Part shown: piece after piece, positions 23,743 through 31,385 of the stretch
Layout of the letters: each line of letters begins with the position of its first letter
Numbering within the stretch: the stretch's first letter is position 1
DNA from: Prochlorococcus sp. AG-363-P19
GTDB lineage: Bacteria > Cyanobacteriota > Cyanobacteriia > PCC-6307 > Cyanobiaceae
Assembly (NCBI GenBank): GCA_003280055.1
Contig: QCGG01000002.1
Coordinates: 124,001-188,000, forward strand
DNA length: 64,000 nt
Reading direction: 5' to 3'
The notes under the pieces: model-generated
Database searches by the model: none
What the model was told of the DNA's origin: nothing
What the model saw: only the letters and a program-made list of their open reading frames with translations
Made by a program: the position numbers and the translations under genes

Positions 23743-24575
23743 CAAAAAAGCCAATAGAAAGTCTTGGATGGATAGACAATAAATGGGAAAAAATCGAAAA
23801 CTTATATGTTCCTATATGTGACCGAGGACTACAAATGGCAGATGGGATTTTTGAGACAGTTTTAATACTAAATGGAGAAGCAAAACTGCTCGAAGAGCAT
23901 CTAAAAAGATGGAATAAAAGTGCAGATAAACTTGGGATGTTACCACCTCCAGACTTAGATTGGCTTAAACCTGTAATTGAAAAAGGACTACAAATAACTT
24001 CAATTAAAAACGGTTCAATGAGATTAAATTGGACACGAGGAAATAATATTCATAGAGGTATCACTATTAGTAAAAGTGCTCAGGTAAAAGAGAAGCATCG
24101 ATTCTGGTTAGAATTGCACTCATGCGAACCATCATTCAACCCTTTAGATACATTAATTAGTCAAACTGAAAGAAGAAATGCATACAGTTCCTTAAGCACA
24201 TGCAAAACTTTTGCTTACAATCAGGGAATCCAAGCAAGAAAAGAGGCACATGATTTAGGATTCGATGATGCAATAATTCTGAACACTGATGGTGAGGTGT
24301 GCTGTGGAACAACCTCTAATCTTTTAGTTCACAGAGAAAACGAATGGTTAACACCAAGAAATATAAGCGGTTGTTTACCTGGAATAATGAGAGGAATGGG
24401 AATTAAAAAAGGTTTATTTAAAGAAGCTATAATTAATGAATGTCCAAAAGAAAATGATCAATGGTTGTTAATCAATAGTTTAAGTTGCCATCCTATCTCT
24501 CGAGTAAATGAACGATATCTAAAACCATGGATAAATCCAAAAGAACTATGGGAGAAATTATTAATCAAAATTTAA
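23706..24575 (+). CDS. pabC: Class IV aminotransferase, probable aminodeoxychorismate lyase
   Basis: VPICDRGLQMADGIFETVLILNGEAKLLEEHLKR; overlaps the pabB-like ORF. Confidence 0.8.
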   Translation: MEASATTKSLTMTKKPIESLGWIDNKWEKIENLYVPICDRGLQMADGIFETVLILNGEAKLLEEHLKRWNKSADKLGMLPPPDLDWLKPVIEKGLQITSIKNGSMRLNWTRGNNIHRGITISKSAQVKEKHRFWLELHSCEPSFNPLDTLISQTERRNAYSSLSTCKTFAYNQGIQARKEAHDLGFDDAIILNTDGEVCCGTTSNLLVHRENEWLTPRNISGCLPGIMRGMGIKKGLFKEAIINECPKENDQWLLINSLSCHPISRVNERYLKPWINPKELWEKLLIKI

Positions 24576-25395
24576 TTGGCATAGTAACATTGGCAGGATC
24601 AGGCGAACACTCTTTAACTTGAAAATCCACAATCTTACCGATTACTATAATAGAAGGAGAAAAAAACTTATTTTTTCTAGATTCTGAAACTAAATCTCCT
24701 AACCGAATCTTCACATAACGTTGACCTAAAACAGTTGCCTGCTGAATGACAACTGTTGGAGTATCTATATCAATACCACCAGAAATCAGTTCATCTACAA
24801 TTAGTCCAAGATTATGTAATCCCATATAAATAACCAAAGTATGGCTAGCTTTAGCCAATGCGCTCCAATTTACAGTCCGTCTGGCCTTATCAATCTCTTC
24901 ATGACCTGTGACGAAGGTAACTGAAGATCCACATAATCTATGTGTAAGAGGCATACCAATATATGAAGGAGCAGCAATTCCTGCTGTGACACCTGGAACA
25001 ACTTCTACTGAAACTCCCTGACGAGCTAGATATTCAGCTTCTTCGCCTCCTCTTCCGAAAATAAACGGATCACCTCCCTTTAAGCGAACTACACATTTAT
25101 ATTCTTGTGCAAACTTCAGAAGAATTGAGTTAATTTTTGCCTGTGGAAAAGAATGATGGCCCCTTCGTTTGCCAACAAACTTCAGTTCACATGCGTCATC
25201 AACTAACTGAAGAATCTCGTTAGGGACTAACGAATCATATACAAGAGCATCACATTGTCCAAGCAAGCGATGTGCCTTAACTGTCATCAAATCAGGATCT
25301 CCAGGTCCTGCACCAACTAAAAAAACCTTGCCATAGTTAGTTTTATCATGATAAATGTTTGAAGAAATCGCATCGGTCATTTTTAAAAGAGTCAA
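24565..25395 (-). CDS. cobA: Uroporphyrinogen-III C-methyltransferase (siroheme/cobalamin precursor)
   Basis: VFLVGAGPGDPDLMTVKAHRLL, VPGVTAGIAAPSYIGMPLTHR, LVIYMG. Confidence 0.92.
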   Translation of the reverse strand: MTLLKMTDAISSNIYHDKTNYGKVFLVGAGPGDPDLMTVKAHRLLGQCDALVYDSLVPNEILQLVDDACELKFVGKRRGHHSFPQAKINSILLKFAQEYKCVVRLKGGDPFIFGRGGEEAEYLARQGVSVEVVPGVTAGIAAPSYIGMPLTHRLCGSSVTFVTGHEEIDKARRTVNWSALAKASHTLVIYMGLHNLGLIVDELISGGIDIDTPTVVIQQATVLGQRYVKIRLGDLVSESRKNKFFSPSIIVIGKIVDFQVKECSPDPANVTMPIKF

Positions 25396-25444
25396 TCTTT
25401 GGAAAGGGAATTGCCCGACTGTTATTTGAGCCTGCTAAGGCAAT

Positions 25445-25670
25445 ATGAGATACCAAAGAGGTTGGATTGATAATGAGCTTTATCAATACTCGATTGTATT
25501 GAAGCTGCTTGTCAGTAGGATATAAAGGATGGAAGGAACTTGCTTCAGCCTACAAAATAGCAAGTCTAAGAGTCTGGTCTCAAACTTATGTAAGGCAATT
25601 CAATTCTATCGTCTCTGAACGTCTCGCATGCACACCCAAAAATGAAACCATCGAGGTTTGTGGTGAGTAG
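25445..25670 (+). pseudogene. Frameshifted small gene (about 74 aa if one nt is skipped)
   Basis: Frame 1 MRYQRGWIDNELYQYSIVLKLLVSRI* joins (+1) to ...YKGWKELASAYKIASLRVWSQTYVRQFNSIVSERLACTPKNETIEVCGE*; both halves protein-like, overlapping in 25503-25522. Confidence 0.5.
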
Positions 25671-25767
25671 TTGATTCATAATCGAAAGTATTATTCATTT
25701 CAGTAACAACGGCAACTGAATAAAATCACATGAACTGTTGTAGTTTTCTATAAATCTTTTTCTGAAT

Positions 25768-25962
25768 ATGGCTTTCGAGCAACCAGAGTGTTATCAAGGA
25801 AACGCATACAATCAAGTAAAAGGAAGGCATCGTAAGAAAAGAAAGAATAATAAGGCTTTTACAAGTGATATCGAAAGGGATTTTTTTGCAATGAATCAAG
25901 TCTGGAAAATGCTGAAAGAAGGTGCGGTAAGATGGATTGGAGAAATTGGTAGGCAGTATTAG
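25768..25962 (+). CDS. Hypothetical small basic protein upstream of nirA
   Basis: 64-aa ORF MAFEQPECYQGNAYNQVKGRHRKKRKNNKAFTSDIERDFFAMNQVWKMLKEGAVRWIGEIGRQY. Confidence 0.5.
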   Translation: MAFEQPECYQGNAYNQVKGRHRKKRKNNKAFTSDIERDFFAMNQVWKMLKEGAVRWIGEIGRQY

Positions 25963-26058
25963 ACAATCATCGGCTGAAATTAGAAATCAACTTATTAAGT
26001 AAGGTATTTGTTATATAAGATACAAAACGAAAAAAAAATTGCTGAAATCTCAGAAAAT

Positions 26059-26072
26059 GTATTTGTTGATAC
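26059..26072. promoter_or_regulatory. NtcA-binding box GTA-N8-TAC upstream of nirA
   Basis: gtatttgttgatac is an exact GTAN8TAC; a TAN3T element (TAAGTT, 26093-26098) follows at a 20-bp spacing. Confidence 0.75.
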
Positions 26073-26145
26073 TTCTCAATCGCAAGTCGATATAAGTTAA
26101 TAGTAGAGATCAAAACTACCAAAGCGAAACAAACATTTTAGAACA

Positions 26146-27699
26146 ATGGACAACTTAGATGTTACTAGTTCTGATTCTATAAAGCCCTATTTGCAAGGGA
26201 AAAAATTAAATGCAATTGAGGTTAATAAGTCTAAAAAAGATGGACTAGATATTGGAATTGAGATAGGAGAATTTGCAAAAAAAGGATGGGAAGAAATTAA
26301 CAAAACAGATCTAGAACTTCGACTCAAGTGGTATGGAATATTTTGGAGACCTAAAACACCTGGAAAATTCATGTTACGTTTAAGGGTTCCGAATGGAGTG
26401 CTTTATGAAAAGCAATTAGTAATCATCAGTTCTATTGTTGCAAGGTATGGTGAATCAGGAAGTTGCGACATCACAACCCGCCAAAATATACAAATAAGAG
26501 GTATTCTTATTTCTGATCTACCTGAGATACTTCAAAGACTAAAAGAAGCTGACCTTCACACTATTCAATCGGGATTTGATAATCCTCGAAATGTAACAGG
26601 TAATCCGATTGCAGGGATAGACCCAAAAGAAATAATTGACACAAGAAAATATACCAGTCTTTTACAAGATTTTCTTATAAATAATGGAGATGGAAACCCC
26701 GAATTCTCAAATTTACCAAGAAAGTGGAATACAGCAGTAGCAGGTTCCGAAGACAATTTTTTACTGCATAATGACTTAGTTTTTCATCCAGTTAAAAAAG
26801 ATGGAGTTATGGGTTTTGGGATATGGGTAGGTGGGATCCTCTCATCACAAATGAATGACTATGCAATACCACTGGATGCCTGGATTGAAGCGTCTGATAT
26901 TTGTAGAATTACTGAAGTGATTATATCTATATGGAGAGACAATGGGGAAAGGTATAAACGACAAAGAGGAAGATTTAGATTCTATCTTGATTCAATTGGA
27001 ATCGATCGATTTAGGAACTTAGTAGAAAAAAAATTTGGAATGCTAGAAAGAGATCCAGGGTCAGTGTTCTCCGAAACGCCTAGATCGTTCTTAGGAATAC
27101 ACAAACAAAAGCAGGCTAATAAATACTATGCTGGAGTTCATATTCCAGTAGGAAGACTCTCTTCTGAAGACTTACAAGATATAGCAACAGTAAGTAGAAA
27201 ATATGGAAATGGTGAAATCAGACTAACAGAAGATCAAAACATAATCTTTGTTGATATTGAATCTAAAAATATAAATGGGTTTAAGAAGGATCCAATGCTC
27301 AAACGTTTTCCGATCGAACCTAGCCCTATTGCAGCAGGGACAGTTTCATGCACAGGAAGTAAATATTGTAGTTTTGCGCTAACTAATACGAAAGATGCTG
27401 CTTTAAAAATCTCAAAAGAACTTGATAATGAAATCCAATTAACAAACGAATTAAAAATACATTGGACAGGTTGTCCAAATAGTTGTGGTCAAGCTTACAT
27501 GGGAGCAATTGGACTAACTGGGAAAAAAGCAAAAAACAAAGAAGGGAAAATAGTTGAAGCCTATGATATAAGCATTGGTGGATCCCAAGGTGAAAACAAT
27601 TCTATCGGGAAATTAACTCATAAAGCAGTTCCTATTGAAGAAGTCAAATCTACTCTAAAAACAATCTTAGTTGAGCAATACTCGGCGGTTAAAAAATGA
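26146..27699 (+). CDS. nirA: Ferredoxin-nitrite reductase
   Basis: ITTRQNIQIRG, siroheme/4Fe-4S motifs TVSCTGSKYCSFALTNTK and WTGCPNSCGQAYMG. Confidence 0.94.
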   Translation: MDNLDVTSSDSIKPYLQGKKLNAIEVNKSKKDGLDIGIEIGEFAKKGWEEINKTDLELRLKWYGIFWRPKTPGKFMLRLRVPNGVLYEKQLVIISSIVARYGESGSCDITTRQNIQIRGILISDLPEILQRLKEADLHTIQSGFDNPRNVTGNPIAGIDPKEIIDTRKYTSLLQDFLINNGDGNPEFSNLPRKWNTAVAGSEDNFLLHNDLVFHPVKKDGVMGFGIWVGGILSSQMNDYAIPLDAWIEASDICRITEVIISIWRDNGERYKRQRGRFRFYLDSIGIDRFRNLVEKKFGMLERDPGSVFSETPRSFLGIHKQKQANKYYAGVHIPVGRLSSEDLQDIATVSRKYGNGEIRLTEDQNIIFVDIESKNINGFKKDPMLKRFPIEPSPIAAGTVSCTGSKYCSFALTNTKDAALKISKELDNEIQLTNELKIHWTGCPNSCGQAYMGAIGLTGKKAKNKEGKIVEAYDISIGGSQGENNSIGKLTHKAVPIEEVKSTLKTILVEQYSAVKK

Positions 27700-27749
27700 A
27701 TAAAAAAACTCTATTTCAGCATTTAGGTCATTTACAGAAAGCCAAAAGA

Positions 27750-27778
27750 TCTAGCAGCAATACAACATAGCTGCTAGA
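27750..27778. repeat. Intercistronic inverted repeat (9-bp perfect arms)
   Basis: tctagcagc-aatacaacata-gctgctaga, 50 bp after the nirA stop, no T-run. Confidence 0.6.
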
Positions 27779-27801
27779 GATACACTATCTTGTTATTCCT
27801 C

Positions 27802-27945
27802 ATGAACTCAAATCCACAATCAAAAGACTTTTTTTCACGGTTTGTAAATTGGCTAAATACTACAGGAAATGAGGCCCCACAAACCAATCGAATTAATGGT
27901 AGTCAAGATTTCTTCTCAAAGCTAATGAATAAGATTAGCAATTAA
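27802..27945 (+). CDS. Small 47-aa protein between nirA and the transporter
   Basis: MNSNPQSKDFFSRFVNWLNTTGNEAPQTNRINGSQDFFSKLMNKISN*; internal repeat KDFFSRFVNWL/QDFFSKLMNKI; below the ORF track cutoff. Confidence 0.55.
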   Translation: MNSNPQSKDFFSRFVNWLNTTGNEAPQTNRINGSQDFFSKLMNKISN

Positions 27946-27981
27946 TTTTATTCTCCTATCAGTTTTTTATTAACTAACAAA

Positions 27982-28893
27982 ATGGAATCAGCCGCATCCC
28001 AAATGGATTACGTTCTACCAAATGAATTGGTAGATGGAATGATCACCGCTGGTGGCAAAAAGTCTACCGTAAGTATTAAAAATCTTTTAGTTAGAGGTTT
28101 TTATTCAGGTGCAATTCTTGGTTTAGCTACATGCCTTGCTATCACAGTAGGAATTCAATCAGGAATACCCTTTTTAGGTTCGGTTCTATTTCCTTTTGGC
28201 TTTGCAAGCATAGTTCTTTTCGGTATGGAGCTTGTGACAGGTAACTTTGCTCTTCTTCCAATGGCCACATGGGCTGGCAAAAGCTCATGGCGCGCAACAT
28301 TTAGAAACTGGACGTGGGTATGGATCGGAAATTTTCTAGGGACAGCTTTAGTAGCTATCTTGCTATCAATAAGTTTAACAAGTGCAGGCACAGTGGAGCC
28401 CCTAGCTGCTGCTGCTGGTGGTAAAGGTTGGGCAGTGATAGCGGCAAAAATAATAGCAATTAACAAAACAAATGTACTCACAAAATATGAGGCTCTAGGA
28501 AGTACTGGTTTGTTTCTTGCATTTCTTAGAGGTGTTATTGCAAACTGGCTAGTTTGTCTTGGGGTAACAATGGCCTTAGTCAGTAAAAGTGTTCCAGGTA
28601 AAATATTAGCCTGTTGGTTACCTATTACTGCTTTCCAAACTATGGGCATGGAGCATATTGTTGTAAATATGTTCCTCCACACTGCAGGCCCATTGCTAGG
28701 TTCTGGAGTTCCATTCTTAAAAGTAATTTTCTGGAATTTTATACCTGTGACTTTAGGAAATGTAGTAGGTGGTATGGTGTTTATAGGCATGCTTTTCTAT
28801 AGCACTCATAGAACAAGTATGAGCAATGTTCGTCCTTCGATTCATGATGAAAAACTCGAAAGAGAGCTTGCAGCAGAACTTGGTGCTCGTTGA
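27982..28893 (+). CDS. focA: Formate/nitrite transporter family protein (FocA/NirC-type)
   Basis: 303 aa multi-TM; GSVLFPFGFASIVLFGMELVTGNFALLPMA, GVIANWLVCLGVTMAL, MEHIVVNMF. Confidence 0.93.
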   Translation: MESAASQMDYVLPNELVDGMITAGGKKSTVSIKNLLVRGFYSGAILGLATCLAITVGIQSGIPFLGSVLFPFGFASIVLFGMELVTGNFALLPMATWAGKSSWRATFRNWTWVWIGNFLGTALVAILLSISLTSAGTVEPLAAAAGGKGWAVIAAKIIAINKTNVLTKYEALGSTGLFLAFLRGVIANWLVCLGVTMALVSKSVPGKILACWLPITAFQTMGMEHIVVNMFLHTAGPLLGSGVPFLKVIFWNFIPVTLGNVVGGMVFIGMLFYSTHRTSMSNVRPSIHDEKLERELAAELGAR

Positions 28894-28941
28894 ACAACAG
28901 GAAACTTCATAATTCAAGGATTTTGAGGTTCTCCTTGGTAT

Positions 28942-29262
28942 TTAATTAGCAATCCTATTTTTGTGAAAGGAAAGATCAACTTCAAGCATTTCTTCTTCAT
29001 CATCATAAGAAGAGCAGCCGTACATTAAATAAATAACTCGCTCAATATCAATTTTACGAGCAGAGATTTCTTGCCACAGGCGTCTGGTAAGTTCCTGGTC
29101 TGCTAGTTCAAATTGAGCATGGACTAACTCACGGGTAAATGCAAAGACTGTTTGGCGATCATTCCGTGCTCTAGATTCCTCGAACTGGAAAGGAAAGGAG
29201 GTTGACTCATTAGTAGGAGATAGTACCTTCTTGATCATGCAACTAAAACCATGCCTTATCAT
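28942..29262 (-). CDS. Hypothetical protein
   Basis: 106-aa ORF with acidic/amphipathic composition; no overlapping better ORF. Confidence 0.6.
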   Translation of the reverse strand: MIRHGFSCMIKKVLSPTNESTSFPFQFEESRARNDRQTVFAFTRELVHAQFELADQELTRRLWQEISARKIDIERVIYLMYGCSSYDDEEEMLEVDLSFHKNRIAN

Positions 29263-29421
29263 TTCTAATCGATTAGGGCCAAAGGCCTCTATGGCTTAAC
29301 AAAGATTGAATCATTGGAACTACGAAAGTAAATTAAAGCCAAAAAGAGCGAGATACTAGATCAAAAGTTAAACTCTTACCTTGATAATAGAAAGAAATAG
29401 GCTGTTAAAGTATTTATTCAA

Positions 29422-30159
29422 ATGTCAATAGATGAATCACTAGCTTGGCAATATATAAATAATTCCAAAACAATCGCTATCAATGGGGAATGGCTAGAAA
29501 CAAATTATTCACCTAAATATTCTACAGAGTTGAAAATGGAGATGGCCATGAGGATAGGCCAACTTGAAAAAGAAGGATGGGGAATTATTAAAAATTTAGA
29601 GGGAAAATATGGCGCACAGGCGGAGCTATTTTATGCAGCAGGAATATGTCACCAACCTGAGGCTAAAGATTGGTTAATGCAAAATATTTATATTAACGAT
29701 ACATTCAATTTAGAAGTCCTTCAAGCACTCTCAATATGGGGTGATTTGCTATCAAACAAGTTACTAAATAAAATTTTAAACGAGCCAAACTTAAAGATTA
29801 AACTAGCTGGATTAGATTTACTTAACTTCAAGGCTCACAACCTTAGTGACAAAGAATTAATCGATCTTACAGCATTCCTATTAGATGATATACGGGATCC
29901 TATAATAATAAAAACAATTCAGATATTGCAAAGGCGAGATAGTGAACAGATTACAAATATTATTGGCAAAGTAGCGCTAAATGGAACAAATTTAACAGCC
30001 AAAGCCGCATTAATAGCACTGGGCTCAATAGGCACTAAACACAGTTTTGATCTCTTATCAAATATAAAAAATAATCTACCTACACCAGAACTACGTCAAT
30101 TTGCTGAGAAACAGATACTCCATCAATATAGATATATTAACAATAGCAAGGTATTTTAA
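29422..30159 (+). CDS. Alpha-helical (HEAT-like) repeat protein in the nitrite-assimilation cluster; candidate NirB-type accessory protein
   Basis: 245 aa, leucine-rich helical repeats (AKDWLMQNI..LEVLQALSIWGDLL..LAGLDLLNF..AKAALIALGSIGTKHSFDLL). Confidence 0.6.
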   Translation: MSIDESLAWQYINNSKTIAINGEWLETNYSPKYSTELKMEMAMRIGQLEKEGWGIIKNLEGKYGAQAELFYAAGICHQPEAKDWLMQNIYINDTFNLEVLQALSIWGDLLSNKLLNKILNEPNLKIKLAGLDLLNFKAHNLSDKELIDLTAFLLDDIRDPIIIKTIQILQRRDSEQITNIIGKVALNGTNLTAKAALIALGSIGTKHSFDLLSNIKNNLPTPELRQFAEKQILHQYRYINNSKVF

Positions 30160-30209
30160 TTGATCTATTCATGAGAATAATGTTTTCATTTATGATCAAT
30201 TTTATGTTG

Positions 30210-30237
30210 TATAGCATTTACAATGTAAAATGCTATA
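30210..30237. repeat. Inverted repeat upstream of the cnaT-like gene
   Basis: tatagcatttacaatgtaaaatgctata: arms tatagcattt/aaatgctata plus inner TAC-aat-GTA. Confidence 0.55.
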
Positions 30238-30274
30238 TCAATACTGGTTCTTAAGATAGTTAGGCAAATTTCAA

Positions 30275-31333
30275 GTGACCAACAGCTCAGAAAACTTCAA
30301 AAGGCTTTTAAGAAAAATAGGCAGTGGTCAACACACGAGCAAAGGAATGACTCGGGAAGAATCTGCGGAAGCACTAAGGCTAATTCTCATGGCTAAAGCC
30401 ACTCCAGCACAAATAGGTGCCTTCATGATTGCACACCGTATTCGTAGGCCTGAGCCACAAGAACTCGCTGGAATGTTAGATACATACTTAGAATTAGGCC
30501 CCAAATTAACTTCAAAAGATCAACAAAAACCACCTTTTTGTTTTGGCATACCATTTGATGGTCGGTGCCGAACTTCTCCTATTTACCCACTTACAAGTCT
30601 AGTCCTATTAAGTGCTGGTCATCCTGTTGTCTTACAAGGTGGCAAGCGGATGCCTATAAAGTATGGAGTGACATCTATAGAATTATTTTCATCTCTTGGG
30701 ATCTCACTAGAAGGCCTAAGTATTCAAGAAGTTCAATCAGGCTTTGATACACATAATTTTGCTTTGATCCATCAACCAGACCACTTTCCACTTGCAGAAA
30801 CAATAATCACATATCGAGATCAACTAGGTAAAAGACCTCCAATAGCCAGCATGGAATTGATTTGGACTTCTCACCAAGGAGATCATGTAATTATAAGTGG
30901 TTTTGTGCACCCGCCAACAGAAGAAAAAGCCAGAAAGGCACTTAAATTACTTGGAGAAGAAAATCTAATTTTCATTAAAGGACTTGAAGGAAGTATAGAT
31001 CTTTCTATAAACAGAAGCTGTATTACTGGTCAAATCAAAAAAGGGGAATTTCATAGAATTATCCTTAATCCACATCATTATTCACTCCACGGAGATGACT
31101 GTCAATGGTCAGGCCTAGATGCATGGAAAAAAGACGCGTTGGAGGCTCTGAACAACAAAGGCCCTCTAAAAAACTCACTTATCTGGAATACTGGTGCATG
31201 TCTATGGTTGGCAGGAAAAACAAACAATCTTGAAGAAGGTATCAAAACTGCGCAATCACAAATTATTTCTGGTAAAGCAATACAAACTCTAGAGAAATTA
31301 ATTGGTTGGCAAAAAGATCAATTTTCGCAATAG
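30275..31333 (+). CDS. Anthranilate phosphoribosyltransferase-like protein, probable CnaT homologue
   Basis: LLRKIGSGQHTSKGMTREESAEALRLILMAKATPAQIGAFMIAHRIR (TrpD-like N-domain), located in the nirA/focA neighbourhood; GTG start. Confidence 0.7.
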   Translation: MTNSSENFKRLLRKIGSGQHTSKGMTREESAEALRLILMAKATPAQIGAFMIAHRIRRPEPQELAGMLDTYLELGPKLTSKDQQKPPFCFGIPFDGRCRTSPIYPLTSLVLLSAGHPVVLQGGKRMPIKYGVTSIELFSSLGISLEGLSIQEVQSGFDTHNFALIHQPDHFPLAETIITYRDQLGKRPPIASMELIWTSHQGDHVIISGFVHPPTEEKARKALKLLGEENLIFIKGLEGSIDLSINRSCITGQIKKGEFHRIILNPHHYSLHGDDCQWSGLDAWKKDALEALNNKGPLKNSLIWNTGACLWLAGKTNNLEEGIKTAQSQIISGKAIQTLEKLIGWQKDQFSQ

Positions 31334-31385
31334 ATCTGCTTAGGAATATAGTGGAAAGATAAAATAATAAAAATCAAATAATTTA

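Noticed and set aside
28155-28790. 211-aa minus-strand ORF
   Set aside because: Antisense to the focA-like transporter; shadow ORF with low-complexity Pro/Thr-rich composition.
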